DNA of 64,000 nt, taken from the NCBI GenBank assembly GCA_949710005.1, contig OX453285.1, positions 3,848,632-3,912,631 of the forward strand. The letters run 5' to 3'. The notes under the pieces were generated by a model that saw nothing but the letters and a program-made list of their open reading frames with translations, did not search any database and was not told the DNA's origin. A program made the translations under genes and the position numbers. Below are positions 22,640 to 35,299 of the stretch, piece after piece. Numbering within the stretch: the stretch's first letter is position 1; every line of letters begins with the position of its first letter. Source of the DNA: Ricordea florida (lineage: Eukaryota > Cnidaria > Anthozoa > Corallimorpharia > Ricordeidae).

Positions 22640-25600
22640 CAAATGGAGTTTGAAACAAAAAACGCGAGAGTCCAAGTGGATTTTGTCATGTGTCCTTTCG
22701 TGACTTATCTCTCCTCACATGGAAGCAAATGTTGTCACCTTCTGAATTGGAAGTAATTAGCAGTTCGGTGGTTTATCCATCCGTAATCCTAGTTCTTAAT
22801 CCAATTTTACAACGCAAAAATGTTACACTAGCAAACATGTATCGAAAATCCCTCATATATACTTTTTAAGCAAAGAAGAAGTGATATTATGAACATTGTT
22901 TTTATAGCAAATGTTTGCTTTAACAGTGTGCCTAATATTCGCGATATTGCATGCGACAGCTCATATCCTTCAAGCTTGGAAAATTAATCATTTTGTAAAC
23001 GGAATACGTACATAACGATTTTGTTTGATATTATCTATGTTTAACTCTAGGTATACACAAGTTAAAAAAGTTGTTGAAAGCAATAAAGTATGGCAAACTG
23101 TTAAGCGTTCAAACTTAACAGTCGACTCAAACCCAAGGGTATTTGATGGGTTGTAACATAGCAACTTATGTTGCCGGTGTATGATAACTTTACCGAAAGC
23201 AGAATTTAATCTAACTTTATTGCAGAATTTTCTTAAATTATGATATTCCCTCATGAATATTATCATATCAAGTTTATTACAGAAATGTTGTAATTTTTAG
23301 CAGAATTACGATGTCTTAAACTTGGCAAAGTTTGCATTAAATCTTGTCTTGTGTGATTCAACCGTTTGCTGCAAGTTTACCGAAAGGAGATTTTTAATTA
23401 CTCTCGTTTTATTTCATTCCTTTTAATTATGATAAATTAAACCTCCTGGATAGAAAGTTTATTGGAGAAAACTGGCAAAAATGTGTACCAGAATTAAGAC
23501 ATATTAAAGTTGGTAAATTTTGTAGAAAAATAAGCGTTTTGCTTAATTTTGTTTTCACAAACGTAGGGCTAAATTAATAAAAGCTTTTCAAGAGATAAAA
23601 CACTCTTTTGAAGACTTAACCTGGTAATTAAGGCATTGCATTTTCATAAGTTCAAATTTTGCTTTGGGAGAGTAGTTGTCCAGTTCACCTCGGGATTGCC
23701 TTTTTCCATCTCTGCTACTCACCAAACATGTGGGTTTAACTAAAATAGTAATAAATAATAAATCTTAAACCGGAAGGAATTAACCAAAAAATTGCTCTAG
23801 TATTTCAATTGTTTTGTGACTGAATCAAGGAAAATTTCAAATATTGTCCTCGCGCACACATCGCATATTCTTAAACGCTATATCCATATGCAAACATAAT
23901 CTGTTTAAACTTCAGTTCGAGTTTTAAAGGAAAATATATTGCGGTAAAGGCAAATGTAAGAAGGGATTGTTTAAATGCGACTATGTTAAAATCATAAAAA
24001 GACATGGTGAAGAAACTAAAATATTGTTGACCTGGAATATTAATAAATATGCTCAAACAATGCAGTACGAAATGTTATGGAAACATTTCGGTTTTGCTTA
24101 CAATAAAAAAACATTGCATTTTTCTTATTGAACAATAATGACTGGACCAAGTGATTTGTACTTCGAAAGGAAGAAATTTCGCTCTAACAGGTACAATGTA
24201 TGCGTTTTCCAGAAGACAATCGTAAAATTACGAAATACTCATTAAAGAAACTAATATTGTTAGGAGAAATTTAGGGGGAAAAGACTTGCCTTTTGCCCAA
24301 TTTTGACTAATCAAATCAAAGATATTTGGCCTGAAATTGGCTGAAAAAAGTTAGGGTCAGGGAATGGTCGTTAAAAGTTTAGAATATTTGTTCCTTAGCC
24401 CTTGGTTTTTGCGAACTTAAATTTCCAAAGGAAAAAAGTTGAAAATATTTGGCCTGAAATTAACCCCAAAAGCTTTGGTTCTTTTCGTAATTGTTCTAAA
24501 ATACTTACACCATAGTCTTTGACTTTTGCCGAATTTTCGAATTATAAGAAAAATTGTTCCGAATGAAAAATTCTAGGCCAGACATTGGCCCTAAAAGATT
24601 CTGTTCTTTTTGTAAATGTTTGAAAATCCTTAAATCTTGACGTTAATGGCAAATAGGCCCAAATTCTCTAAAGAGAATTACAATCTAAGGATGCTTTCGA
24701 GTTTTGACCTCATATGTTAGGCCGAAGCTAACAATATTATTCATTCACTGTTTCAATACCACAATCAAATAATTTTTTCAGCGATCGGATCGGAATGAAA
24801 ACATGTCTGGCCCCATTTCTTGCGAAGCTTCTGATCAGTACTTCGATAAACTCGTTCCTCCAATATTTTTTGAAATCCAACTTGATATAAAATTATGAAG
24901 TGATATGTTTTGCTGTGAAAGGAAAAATAACGAAAACTTGTTTTTCTTTATGGTTTTCCATTTATAACACGTCACAAATACACAAATCTCGTAAATATTA
25001 GTGAATTACATTATAGGACATATCTCAGGGTTGTCAGTTTCCCGAACATTTTTCCCATTTTAGAATAATATTTTGCCGTCTACAAGCTATTTAATCTAAC
25101 ATCAAAGCTAACATTACCAAAACAGATAAAATCCTCCAACAAATCTTTTTCAATCAAGAATTCTAATTTTTGATGCTCAATATAAAGTCTTTGATACCAC
25201 AAAAATTCACAATGTTTGTTATGAAGTTTGGCTTATTCGTTGAACTGAAAATATGACTGGTAGTTCTTATACTTATCATGTCAATACAAGCGCTTAACAT
25301 ACCCGGAAAGCGTGCGCTTATACAAAGTCGAATCGGTTAGTTACTTAGAAAAAAAAAATTTGTTGCTCAATATAAATTCATTTCTTTAAAATTCATTTTA
25401 AAATTCATTTCATTCATAAATTCATTTTTTTCAAAACATTTCTTTGAATGTCTGTTTAAGTCTTTGAAAATGTGAGTGGTTCTGTGTTTTTATATTATCA
25501 ATCGATAGGTTTGAAAGACGAAAGCGAGTACACAATCATGTAGAACCAACTGCTTTACTTACTTGAAAAGCAATTTTCCAATCCGTTGTTATGTTTCCCG

Positions 25601-28600
25601 CATCTTTTCGATAAAAATTATCGACTGACAGCAAAGTTAAGTCCAGACAAATTTCCAGAAAGACAATATAAACAACAATTCTTAACGATACTCTCTTTGC
25701 CACATAAGTCAATCTTGCAATTCGGCTGGTAGGTTTTGTGAGCTCGATTTCCCAGTAATTTACATTTTGGTGGCAGACATGTGAAGATTTTAAGTCCTCG
25801 ACAATAAAGGAACACACTTGTGTAACAAAGAAGTGACATAACGGGACAAACCGCACCAATAGAAGGGTTAATTTTCTTCGGCTAAAATTTGCATGGAAAA
25901 TTTCAACGAAAAAAGCATCTTTTGTCTGTAATATTTCAATAGGTAATTTTTCTTAGAATATTTCAAGTATATAGTCGCTGGGAAAACAGAAAAAATTGAA
26001 AATTTCTAAACTCAAATGCCGCAAAAAAAAATCACCGATATTTGTGTGGTAATAAATTGCCATTACCACCGCAGTAAATTTCTATTGATACCGAATAGAG
26101 ATGTGATGAATAATATAGAAACGGAACAGCTTTGGTTGTATGAATATTTATACACAAAATGTAAAAAAATAAATTTAAATAAAATGAAAAACATAAAAAA
26201 AAATACCAAACAAATTCAGATTTTTTTCATTCCTATTTCACGTTTTCTTGTGGTTGTTGTAAGCTGTATTCACTTAATACTGATAAAAATAAAAATAATG
26301 CAAATACCACCGCAAATTTAATGGAAAAACCAAAGGTAAATCCAGTTTCAACGTAAAATGAGGTAAGATTTGATCGACAACAAATTGATACTCTTCTGAT
26401 TTCTCGGTTTAAGGTAAATATAGCTATAGCCGCATAACGCAAAATTCCCAATTCAAGTTTTAACTCCAATAAACTAAAAGGCAATTTTCATTACCTCAAT
26501 GAAATAAAAAGGACGGGTTCAAATAGTAGCACAGCTGTATTTTGTGTGTTTAAGATTCAAAATCTAATGAGGCGATCGATCCTAAAAAGGCTTGTCAAAT
26601 TTGGGTGAGAATTCGGTTTAAAGTGGCTGCGTGAGAGAGACCTGGGACTAGGAGTCTCGAAAGTAATATTAAAAACACGTTTGAGAAAAATGACGATATG
26701 ATGTTCAGCTGAACAGTGTTTAATCGCGTCTTAAACGCGATTTAAAAGTACTGCCAGAAACAGCGGAGAATTTTTGACGGACTTCGAAGCGTTTGAGATG
26801 AGGACAAAACTCCGTTTTTACAATAACTGAGCGAATTCTCGCGCGCTGATTGGCTAATTTTTATCATCAATAAGAGTACAGACACATAAAATTTTAATTT
26901 AAGTCTTCATTTGACCTTTTTCGCGTTTTGTAATTGTAAAAAACAAATTGATGTTATGACGCAATTCATCATCAATAAGAGGACAGACGCATAAAAAACT
27001 GACATCAATTTGTTAAATAGAGTGTTTAATCTAAACTATTGAATTGAATTTATCTAAGGCCATATTCTCCCAACGAGATTGTAAGGGATGTAAAGGAATG
27101 CGTGGCATTGACTAAGGAGAATTGCTAACCAAATCTTGTGAGTGAAGGGGTTACTTCCTCTGTAGACAAACAGGTGAACGATTCCAAATGAGGGTTATGG
27201 GGGCTTAGCCACTGATGTCTCCGACCATTTTGAATCTGGAGTTCAAAATGGAATTTTTTTAGGCTTAACATTATTTTGTGGGAAAGATGTCGGTGAGTCC
27301 GGCAGTTTTACCACCTCCGATGATATTCCGTTTTGATTGCTGTTAAACTAAAGTGGCGGACGAACTTGTCGTATTACAAAGGTGTCGCCTAACTCTAAGT
27401 ATTTGGATATCCAAACTGAATGACAGTTGAATAAATATATAAAATTAAAAAAGTGTCGGTGTTGCAGAGTTGCAGAGTTCCCTGTACGTAGTTTATTTTC
27501 TTTTAAGAATTTTTTAATTAGCCACTTATTAGAAGAGCTTCAATTTCTTGCTGTCTTAATCAACTAAAATTTTCTTTCCCTCGCCCCTTCCCCTAAAAAG
27601 CAAGTTCAGTGTCTTTCCTAACTCACCCTCCCCTCCCTATATAGGTGTTATTTAGCGATTTCTTTGATTGGTTCTCTTTATCCCGTCTCCTGTTTGGCGG
27701 CAGATTTGTAATGCAAATGTTAATTAATTATTCATTCTGTTTTTCACGGTCACCGAAATGCGCCAAAGCACGAGGTCGACGGCAAGAAACGGCTTCTGTA
27801 CCTTCAATTTTTCTCCCTCAAGCTTGTAATCTTGTCGTGCTTGGAAAGAGTATTTTCAATACCAAAATATGTTGTCCATAACTCTCCACAATTTTGTTGC
27901 TGATACGCGAAAAAGTCAAGCAGTGGGAGTGAGTGTAGAACGCACATGGCAGGATATTCGTCTTGGTTTCCTCTGATGGTAAGCGAAATTTTGCATTAAA
28001 CATTCTTCCTTTCAACGAATGCTTTGAGTGCAAGTCAGTTTTCAACAAAGCCCACTCTGTAAAATATTTAAAAACAAACGAAAGCAATTAACGTGGAGCT
28101 ACTCTTCGATAGCTTTCTAATCCGTTGTGAACTGAGCTTTATGGCGTCTTCATCGAAAGGGGTTAGAAACACATACTTGCAAAAAAAAGTCAAGTCTAGT
28201 GCACAGTAATTTGCAATTGTTCTTTTTACTTTTCATGCCGCTTAAACTCAATACTGGCCAATACTGGCCCTGAGGGTTTTCGTTCACAAACCTTTTGTTC
28301 AACTTTTGTCGGGCTTATGGCACTAGGTTAAATGTTTTGCCCCGTTATACATTTTTAGTGGCTTATAAATATTCTTTTTCTGTTCACAGTACCAGTGCCT
28401 ACCAGCTCTGAACTCGAGTGTACTCGATAAGGAACACATTCTTGGAAGACGTGAGTTTTGAAGTTTATTAATTTCAATTTCCGATTTTGTCGTTTCTTAC
28501 TTTCTCCTGTCAGTTGCAATAAATATTTGCTTGTGAATTCACAAAGGAATAGAAATAGGTAGAAAATAATTAGGGCAATGTGAAAAAACTCCAGATGATG

Positions 28601-28733
28601 CAGACTTTTGCTTAACCACTCGCTAAGACATGCAAAAAAATCATAAAATAATTTGAAGTCGTAAAATTGAAAAGAAATAATGATGGTCAATAGTAGAACA
28701 AATACTTCCTTCGCTTGTCTTCAACAGTATTTC
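22640..28733. other. Gene-poor AT-rich stretch
   Basis: No convincing gene. Degenerate tandem duplications occur at 23,185-23,560 (period ~200 bp) and 24,275-24,650 (period ~135 bp, with TTTGGCCTGAAATTGGC-like words). A possible minus-strand exon at 25,571-25,931 is listed separately. Confidence 0.4.
25571..25931 (-). CDS. Possible orphan exon with hydrophobic segments
   Basis: A ~120-codon open frame on the minus strand lies between an acceptor-like site (AATATTACAG) and a consensus donor (CAA then GTAAGTAAAG at about 25,570). It encodes two hydrophobic stretches (LTLLLVRFVPLCHFFV and LRIVVYIVFLEICLDLTLL) joined by a polar segment with TSRIARLTYVAKRV. No family recognised and no partner exon found. 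In AT-rich DNA hydrophobic frames are common, so this is weak. Confidence 0.22.
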
Positions 28734-28800
28734 TTAAGCCTACAGTTACAAGCATTAACCAAGCAATGATTGTTTGACTAATGCTTGTAACTGTAGGCCT
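28734..28800. repeat. Short near-perfect hairpin
   Basis: AAGCCTACAGTTACAAGCAT and the complementary ATGCTTGTAACTGTAGGCCT form a stem of about 30 bp with almost no loop. It could be a tiny foldback element; the very small loop argues against a microRNA precursor. Confidence 0.6.
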
Positions 28801-29052
28801 TCATGCATACATCATATTAAGTCTCCGTTTTTTTCATATCATCAGGTAAACATGTTTTACAGTGGACACGTCTTGAAGACTAACATCAAGCAATGGAAGG
28901 GTTGGAGCTCAAGTAAATGGTAAGAAGGAAAATATTTTTCTTCTTACGTATAACATCATTTTCTAGATGTATTTGGAAAAGGCCATGGTTTGCAATTAGA
29001 TTACTTGAGACTGAAAAAGAAACGTAATTACTTTCAAGTTGTGAGTTTTGAG

Positions 29053-29198
29053 GGTAAGATTTCCTCACAGGTCCCTACTTCATTATGCATGCTGTAGTTG
29101 AATTGTCTTCGGGAAGTGCGCGTGCAAACATTTCTGAGAACGAAACCGTACGGCTACAGCATGCATAATGAAGTAGGGACCTGTGCGGAAATCATTCC
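29053..29198. mobile_element. hAT-like MITE, family GGCAAGATTTCC, copy 4
   Basis: 146 bp, starting GGTAAGATTTCC and ending GGAAATCATTCC, with a perfect 8-bp target duplication GTTTTGAG (29,045-29,052 and 29,199-29,206). An unassigned open frame (29,202-29,486) begins at its right edge and is probably fortuitous. Confidence 0.87.
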
Positions 29199-29499
29199 GT
29201 TTTGAGTTGCGCAAAGGTAGTGATTCCCTTTGTTCATTCATGTTTAAAACAGTTTCAAGATAAGCCCCACAGCCTGGAACACCAAGATGAACCAGAGGAG
29301 AACGAAATCATTGAATTTGAGTGGAAAAATGTTATCCTTTTGGTGCCTGGTGTCATCTATTACGCGGCATACGCATTAAAGGTTTTATCCAAGCGCGCGT
29401 TTTCCTCTGGTTTATCAAAGTGCGTTGCTGTTGGAGTTGTTTTACAACTACAGGGACATTACGTATCAAAGGGTCAAAGGATTTAAGGGGTGACGGTCT

Positions 29500-31325
29500 T
29501 AGTCGCTAAAGTGGCTAGTTTTAGGGTTGGTTTTGTAACTCTCTCCATTTTTTGCAAAAATACTAACATCACTCAAAACTCGTTTTACGCTTTTTCCCAG
29601 CTTATTTCGAGCTGCTCAACCTTATTTTTAGTGATAGCTTGAATTCAAACACCAGTCCTCAAAAATTTGGAGCACGAAAAATCTAGATGTGAAATTCTAC
29701 CCGAAAAAATTAATTCCCAAGGGAAACTGTCTCTCTTTGTTGAACTCTGTTAAGTATGCTAATTAGTGGCTTCGCCTTAAACAATGGTGGCCTGTTATTT
29801 ACAATCTTTTGTTACTGACAAGTGAAACAATAAGAAATATTAAGAAACGTAAGACAAGACCTTGTGGATTTAATTTGTTTTATCATATTTATTTCAGGTT
29901 TCACGTGAACATCCCTCCAAAGGCATTGCACTCTCCATAACAGACAGGAGTCGTGCCGTTCCCTTCTGGTCACAAACAAGAATCTAGTTAGTGGTTTCAG
30001 AGGTAGAAATCTTTTTTAAATTTGACGATTTTTGCAAAACGTAAAGAGGAATTTAAGCAAACCATGACTCCAGGCTAGAACTATCTATGGTGCGACCAGT
30101 GCTTAATGTATAGCACCCGTGAAACTGCAAACGCACAAAGCAGAGAGACTCCTTTCCTTGTTTCGCGTGAAAGAGTAAAAGGGACGATTTACAAAGTTTA
30201 TGTTGTAGTTCAATTTTATCTTTGGTTTAAATCTTATTTTCCTTTGTTTCAAACTCATTATCATACATTACCCTACCAAAAAACAAAGGAAAATAAAATT
30301 TGAACCAAGGAAAAAATTGAACTACAACATTTACACCAATCCATGCAAGACTGTCGTGTGCATATACAATTCGTCACCACATAAATTCAACAAAAAACGG
30401 ATAAAAAAACAAACAAACAAAAACAAAAAAGGAAAGATTTTGAGATATTGTTATTTAAACTCTGCAAAATGTCCAAATCTGAGAATACTAAGTTGTTTCC
30501 CGGAAAGCGCCAAGGGAAGCAAGAAAAATTAACAGCTAAAAAATGATTTATGACGCGAAAAATTTTCTTCAATCATTGTTTCCACAAAACACAGTCAAGG
30601 AGCTTATTAAGATGTTTAAATTCAAATTGCGCGCGTAAGATTTCGCATACGAGTTCAATTGGAACGTATGAGGCACCGAAAATTCATGAAAAAACTTGAG
30701 CAAAAAAAAAAGAAAACAAACAATAACAATAACAGCAAAAATAATAACATTTCAATTAAGATCAAATAGTGATTCTACGAGTAAAAATTTACAACCTGCC
30801 GCGCTCATATTTTTTTTTAAATCATTGATTTTTTTTGTCAAAAATGCCTTTCTTAGAGTGACTTTTAAATCACACCTTCCTTGTTCGATCACTGGAACCT
30901 TAACCTTAGGAAATGAAATAAGCCGCGTAATTTCGCCTTGGCCCGTCGTGTTTGCTTGAGGTTCCTCGCTAACGAACTTGTTAAAACTAGTATTTAATAT
31001 ATTTTACCTCTCAGAGCCTCAAGGGGGACTACTGAATTCAAAGACGAACTTCAAAATCAGCTCAGAGAAATCGAGATGAACGTTTTTTGTACCTTAAGTG
31101 CCGAAGCGATTTAATCGAGATAACTTTTTTTGCAGCCTAAAATGCTTCAAATTCGCATTTTTTTTTATAATGTACTAAGAACGCCTCAAATTGGATGCAA
31201 AACTACTCCTCTAGCCAGACACTTCTCGGATTAATGCTCGTTAGTGCGCCAGGATTCTCAAGTAAGAGGATCTGTGGGGATAATTCAGATAAAACTCCTT
31301 GAGGCTTGCATTACTTTATGGTGTT
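29500..31325. other. Gene-free stretch with one MITE
   Basis: Only the foldback MITE at 30,203-30,332 is recognised. No gene or RNA is seen. Confidence 0.35.
30203..30332. mobile_element. Foldback MITE, TTGTAGTTC family, copy 2
   Basis: Ends TATGTTGTAGTTCAATTTT and its complement, with the same TTATCATACATTACC loop as the copy at 6,405-6,536. Confidence 0.7.
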
Positions 31326-31470
31326 CCACGTGAGTGTTAATATAACGCGTGCCACGTGAGTGTTAATATAACGTGTGCCACGTGAGTGTTAATATAACGT
31401 GTGCCACGTGAGTGTAAATATAACGTGTGCCACGTGAGTGTTAATATGACGTGTGCCACGTCAGTGTTAA
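31326..31470. repeat. 26-bp tandem repeat carrying CACGTG
   Basis: Five to six units of CCACGTGAGTGTTAATATAA plus CGTGTG. Each complete unit contains the E-box palindrome CACGTG (the last has CACGTC). No gene is close enough to suggest a regulated target. Confidence 0.85.
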
Positions 31471-31639
31471 GGTGCGCCAAACGAACTGAACAAAAACGCG
31501 CTATAAACTTGAGTTGTACCATGTTGCCATCTTTCTTTCGTCTTGGCGTAATCGTATAAAACGCATAAAAGAAACGCTAAACTTTCTAGAGCATTCTCTA
31601 GTTTCTCTCCAAAAAACATTTATTCGCACTGCATAGCTT

Positions 31640-31870
31640 GATCCACCGATAAAGATGTTAGAACCACAATGTACAATAATACAAACAGTACCACAGAATA
31701 GTACTGCTCCGTAGGTTTTATAAAGAAAGCTCACACGGCATGCTTTGATCCACAGATGGAAAAGTTAGAGCCACACTATCTAGTAAAACAAACAGTACCA
31801 CAGTACAGTACTGTTCAGTAGCTTTACGAAGAATGGTCACACTGCATGCTTTGATCCACAGATGAAAATG
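31640..31870. repeat. Satellite-like monomers
   Basis: About two monomers of the CAGTACCACAGTACAGTACT family, ending near 31,870 with TTTGATCCACAGATGAAAA. Confidence 0.8.
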
Positions 31871-32060
31871 GATCGGACGACCGCGAAGCGGGAGCATAAT
31901 TCCAGACTATTTTTCTTTTGCTGGAGTGGCATATTAATAGTCTGAGCAACACTCTAAATATTTTTTCGCTGAAAAAAACTGACCACTTAAAACTGCGCGC
32001 AATATTTTAGCTTTATTGTTCTTTATGGTGTGAGTAAGGTTTCCGCCTGTGATTTCTTTA

Positions 32061-32326
32061 GGGACGGACCATTAGAAAAGTGATGGGGGGGGGGGTGAGG
32101 AATTTTCAGCTTGCACGAATTATTTTTTCGCTCACTGCTTGTGCAGGAATTTTTTTTTCAGGTGAACCCCTCTGCCCGAATTTTTTTTTACTACGTGTGA
32201 AAAAGTCACAATTGGACGTTCCTTCTGCTTGAATTTTTTTTCTTGGCATTTTCCCTTGCATCAATTTTTTTTGTTTTTTTTCCCCACCCTCCCCCCCCCC
32301 CCATCACTTTTCTAATGGTCCGTCCT
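32061..32326. mobile_element. Harbinger-like MITE, GGGACGGACC family, copy 2
   Basis: Same terminal repeats as the copy at 10,655, flanked by TTA (32,058-32,060, 32,327-32,329). Same TGCATGAATTTTTTT subrepeats inside; slightly shorter. Confidence 0.85.
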
Positions 32327-32590
32327 TTAGCTCTGATATTTATTTGCGACATCCAAGGGATTCTTTCACGGTTTCAGTAGCATTTCCACTGAATTTACAA
32401 TCAAAAATGCGCTCTGAAATTTTTCTATTTCTAGGGTTTGCATCTTTTGTTTTAGAAATAATGTCGCCTTGTTTGGTGAACAGTGTTCACAGACATTGTA
32501 TGGTGTCGTGAATGCCGTGCAAAGAAACGTCTGTGAATAATGTGTACTTTACCAGACAACATTGTAGAACAAGATGTAACTCACTGACTT

Positions 32591-32782
32591 TGGGGGTGAT
32601 GGACAAAACACTTACCTTGGTCCACGGACTACCCAAATTCATTGTTTCAGTATAATTATTCAATATGGCGTCTGAAGGCCGTGCGGCGTGATGTACGCCA
32701 TTTTGAATAATTACACTGGAACAATGAATATGGAAAGCCATTAGGTATTCTATGAACTGGGGGTCAGTGTTTTGTCCATCGC
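32591..32782. mobile_element. Foldback element with GATGGACAAAACACT ends
   Basis: GATGGACAAAACACT on the left and AGTGTTTTGTCCATC on the right, with further inverted similarity inward (TTCATTGTTTCAGTATAATT against AATTACACTGGAACAATGAA). Non-coding. Confidence 0.65.
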
Positions 32783-32924
32783 CAATTTTGGGTGTTGAAT
32801 GGTTTTATGGCGCTTCCTTTGGCAGAATTGACAAAAGTTTGCTCATTTAATATCGCAAAAGATATGCGAGCGTGGAAGAATATACCTGGGATTCGTACTC
32901 TTAGAAAGTAATCAATTAAGATGC

Positions 32925-33715
32925 AAGCTTAGCTTTGTTTACGAGCCAAGTTAATTTTCAATTTATGCTGGAGTGTTCTCGAAAAAGTATGAAACTGAGG
33001 ATTTGGGTATAACAAAACTCCAGTGTAAATTGAGAGTTTTACATTGCAGGGAGACAAAGTAAGGCTTTTCATGGCGTGATACACTCGTTAATTATGTGGC
33101 GTGCAAGCTTCGTTTTGTCTTCCAGACTTTGTTAAACCTCAATTTACTCTGGAGTACTTGAAGGCAAAAACAGCACTTCAGGTGCACAAAACACTCCAGT
33201 GTAAATCGAGGATTTTACTTGGCTGGCTGACAAAACAAAGTTTGGCGACTTATCTTGGAAGTGTAGCGTGAATGTAGCTTTACTTTGTTTGTGAGCCAAG
33301 TTAAATCTTGATTTACGTTGGAGCGTGGTCGAAAGATCAGTTGTCGGCTATAAAAAAACTCCGGTGTAAATTGCGAATTTTACTTGGCGAGCAGACAAAG
33401 TAAAGCTTCGCATCGCTTTGTAGAACTAGAAATGTCAAGTGCAAACTTCACTTTGTTTTGCGAGCCAAGTTAAACCTCAATTTATTTTGGAGTACTTGAA
33501 GACAACAAAACTTCAAGGAAATAATACTCAGGTGTAAATTGAGAATGTCTGGCGAGCAGGCGAAGCGGAGCTTGTCATCGCATCGTGGACTTAGAAATGT
33601 AAAGTGCAAGCTTCGCTTTGTTTGCAAGCCAATTCAAACCTTAGTTCATGCTGGAGTGTTAGCAGTAACAAAACGCAGCATGAATTGAGGATTTCACTTG
33701 GCTTGTAGACACTTT
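32925..33715. repeat. Tandem array of long imperfect hairpins
   Basis: About five diverged units of ~165-170 bp. Each begins with GCTTTGTTTGCGAGCCAAGT, then TTTATGCTGGAGTGTT-like sequence, and returns as the complement (ACTCCAGTGTAAATTGAG, then GACAAAGTAAAGCTT). No ORF. Confidence 0.75.
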
Positions 33716-33892
33716 ACATTACTCAGACGCTTTGTAAATAGAATAACACAAGTCATGTAAATTAGCTGCTTTATTAAGTAATGCATATCAACATTGTAAA
33801 CAAGTACTTTATACATGAGATGCAAATAAAGAGATGAAAGAGAAGAAAATGAGTTGTTTTAATGAACATCACCCTTTGAATTTTTTATTAAA

Positions 33893-34270
33893 AAAAAAAC
33901 GGCGCATGCGTATTTGGCACGCCGTATTTTTTCTAAGTCTTTTGGCGGGAAAACTGCCAACATTTGAACAGGGGTCACCCTAGAAAATTAAAAAAAAATT
34001 GGCGCATGCGTATTTGACGCCCTAGTCTTTTGGCGGGAAAATTGAGCCAATTTGAACAGGGAGCTGCTGGAAATACTCGTTATGCAAATAGGAAGAGACT
34101 GCAAGTAGAGAGTGCAAATATTAAACCAGTGCTTGCTTAAATATTCGGGCATGTGCACAAAGGCAAAATAGAGACTTAGTATTTTTTCGAGCAAAATTGT
34201 TCGCGCATGCGCACTGATCCACTATCGAAATTTGATATTTTTGGAAGAAATTTTTCGCGCATGCGTACTA
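33893..34270. promoter_or_regulatory. Cluster of GCGCATGCG motifs
   Basis: GCGCATGCG occurs near 33,902, 34,002, 34,203 and 34,257. The first two lie in an ~85-bp direct repeat with TCTTTTGGCGGGAAAA (an E2F-like core). TGCGCATGCGC is the NRF1 consensus. A promoter role is only a suggestion, since no gene start follows. Confidence 0.3.
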
Positions 34271-35040
34271 AGGTAAATTCGAGACTTAGATGTTTTTGGA
34301 TTTGCCTTTTCCACCTAAAACGCAGCGCGAACGCACTGGTTTAACGTTCACAAACTCTGTTCTGGTTCAACAATCTTTATTTGCTTCAACAGTGTACAGT
34401 CAGAATAAGTTGCTTCTGTTCTTTAGCTTGTGTTTCTTGCTTTCACATCTGAAAATACAAACACGCAGGATCAGTTTCTGCTACGATACTCTTCATAGGA
34501 GGCTTTTGGATTCTACTGCAAATACACAACGATGAGTGTGAGTTTCCATTGACCGTTTCTTAACCAAAAATGAGCAGCAAAGCTGACAAGCTGACACTTG
34601 TGGATGAAATCGTACCCGTACTCATCTAAACGTCCACGACGAGATTTTTCAAGAGCACTATCCTCAAAAATTCTGGGAGAATTTTCAGGATAACGCTAAA
34701 CCGCGCAATATCAATTCTTTGCAATCAAAGCTTGAATGCGGATACAGCTTCTTCAGAAGGTCAACTTTGTCAACTTTCTCAAATTAGAACGGTTCTCTCT
34801 CATTCTATCACTACATAATCAGTTCTATGAACCAATCAGAACTGTCGCCAGCCCTAAGCGCGGGAAAACGCGTTTACGTTGTTTCTATTGGTTACAGTTT
34901 TACTTCTGATAAATGCATGATAAATGTAAAAGTTGGCGCGTAATTTTCTAGCCAATCAATCATCGATAATTGCTATGCGAAAGCAAGGCTAGTACAAAAT
35001 TACATGCAACTGTCGATTGAAAACTGCTATGATTGAAGAA

Positions 35041-35222
35041 ATGGTAAACGTGCAACGTGCAACCATCGAGTTATGGATGCACGCGGAAGGTTGCTAAGCA
35101 CGAACGCGTAAGAGATGCGCTAGGCACAGCCCAGAGCATCTCTAGCTCCTTGAGTGCTTACCAAACCTACCAAGTGCGTCCATAACTCGATGGTTGCACG
35201 TTGCACGTTGCACGTTTACCAT
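35041..35222. repeat. Inverted repeat, ATGGTAAACGTGCAACGTGC arms
   Basis: The left arm ATGGTAAACGTGCAACGTGC continues through CATCGAGTTATGGA and the right arm is its complement, with one extra TGCACGT unit. About 45-bp arms, ~95-bp loop. Confidence 0.7.
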
Positions 35223-35299
35223 TTTTTTTTATAACATAACACTTCACAACTTCACAATCTGACGTCACCATGCAACCTATGGACAAACGGATCGCGCGT

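Noticed and set aside
26233-26484. 83-codon hydrophobic minus-strand frame
   Set aside because: Typical chance frame in T-rich antisense sequence; no splice or domain support.
29202-29486. 94-codon plus-strand frame at the edge of a MITE
   Set aside because: Starts within the MITE target duplication, no known domain, and no splice or conservation evidence; left unassigned.
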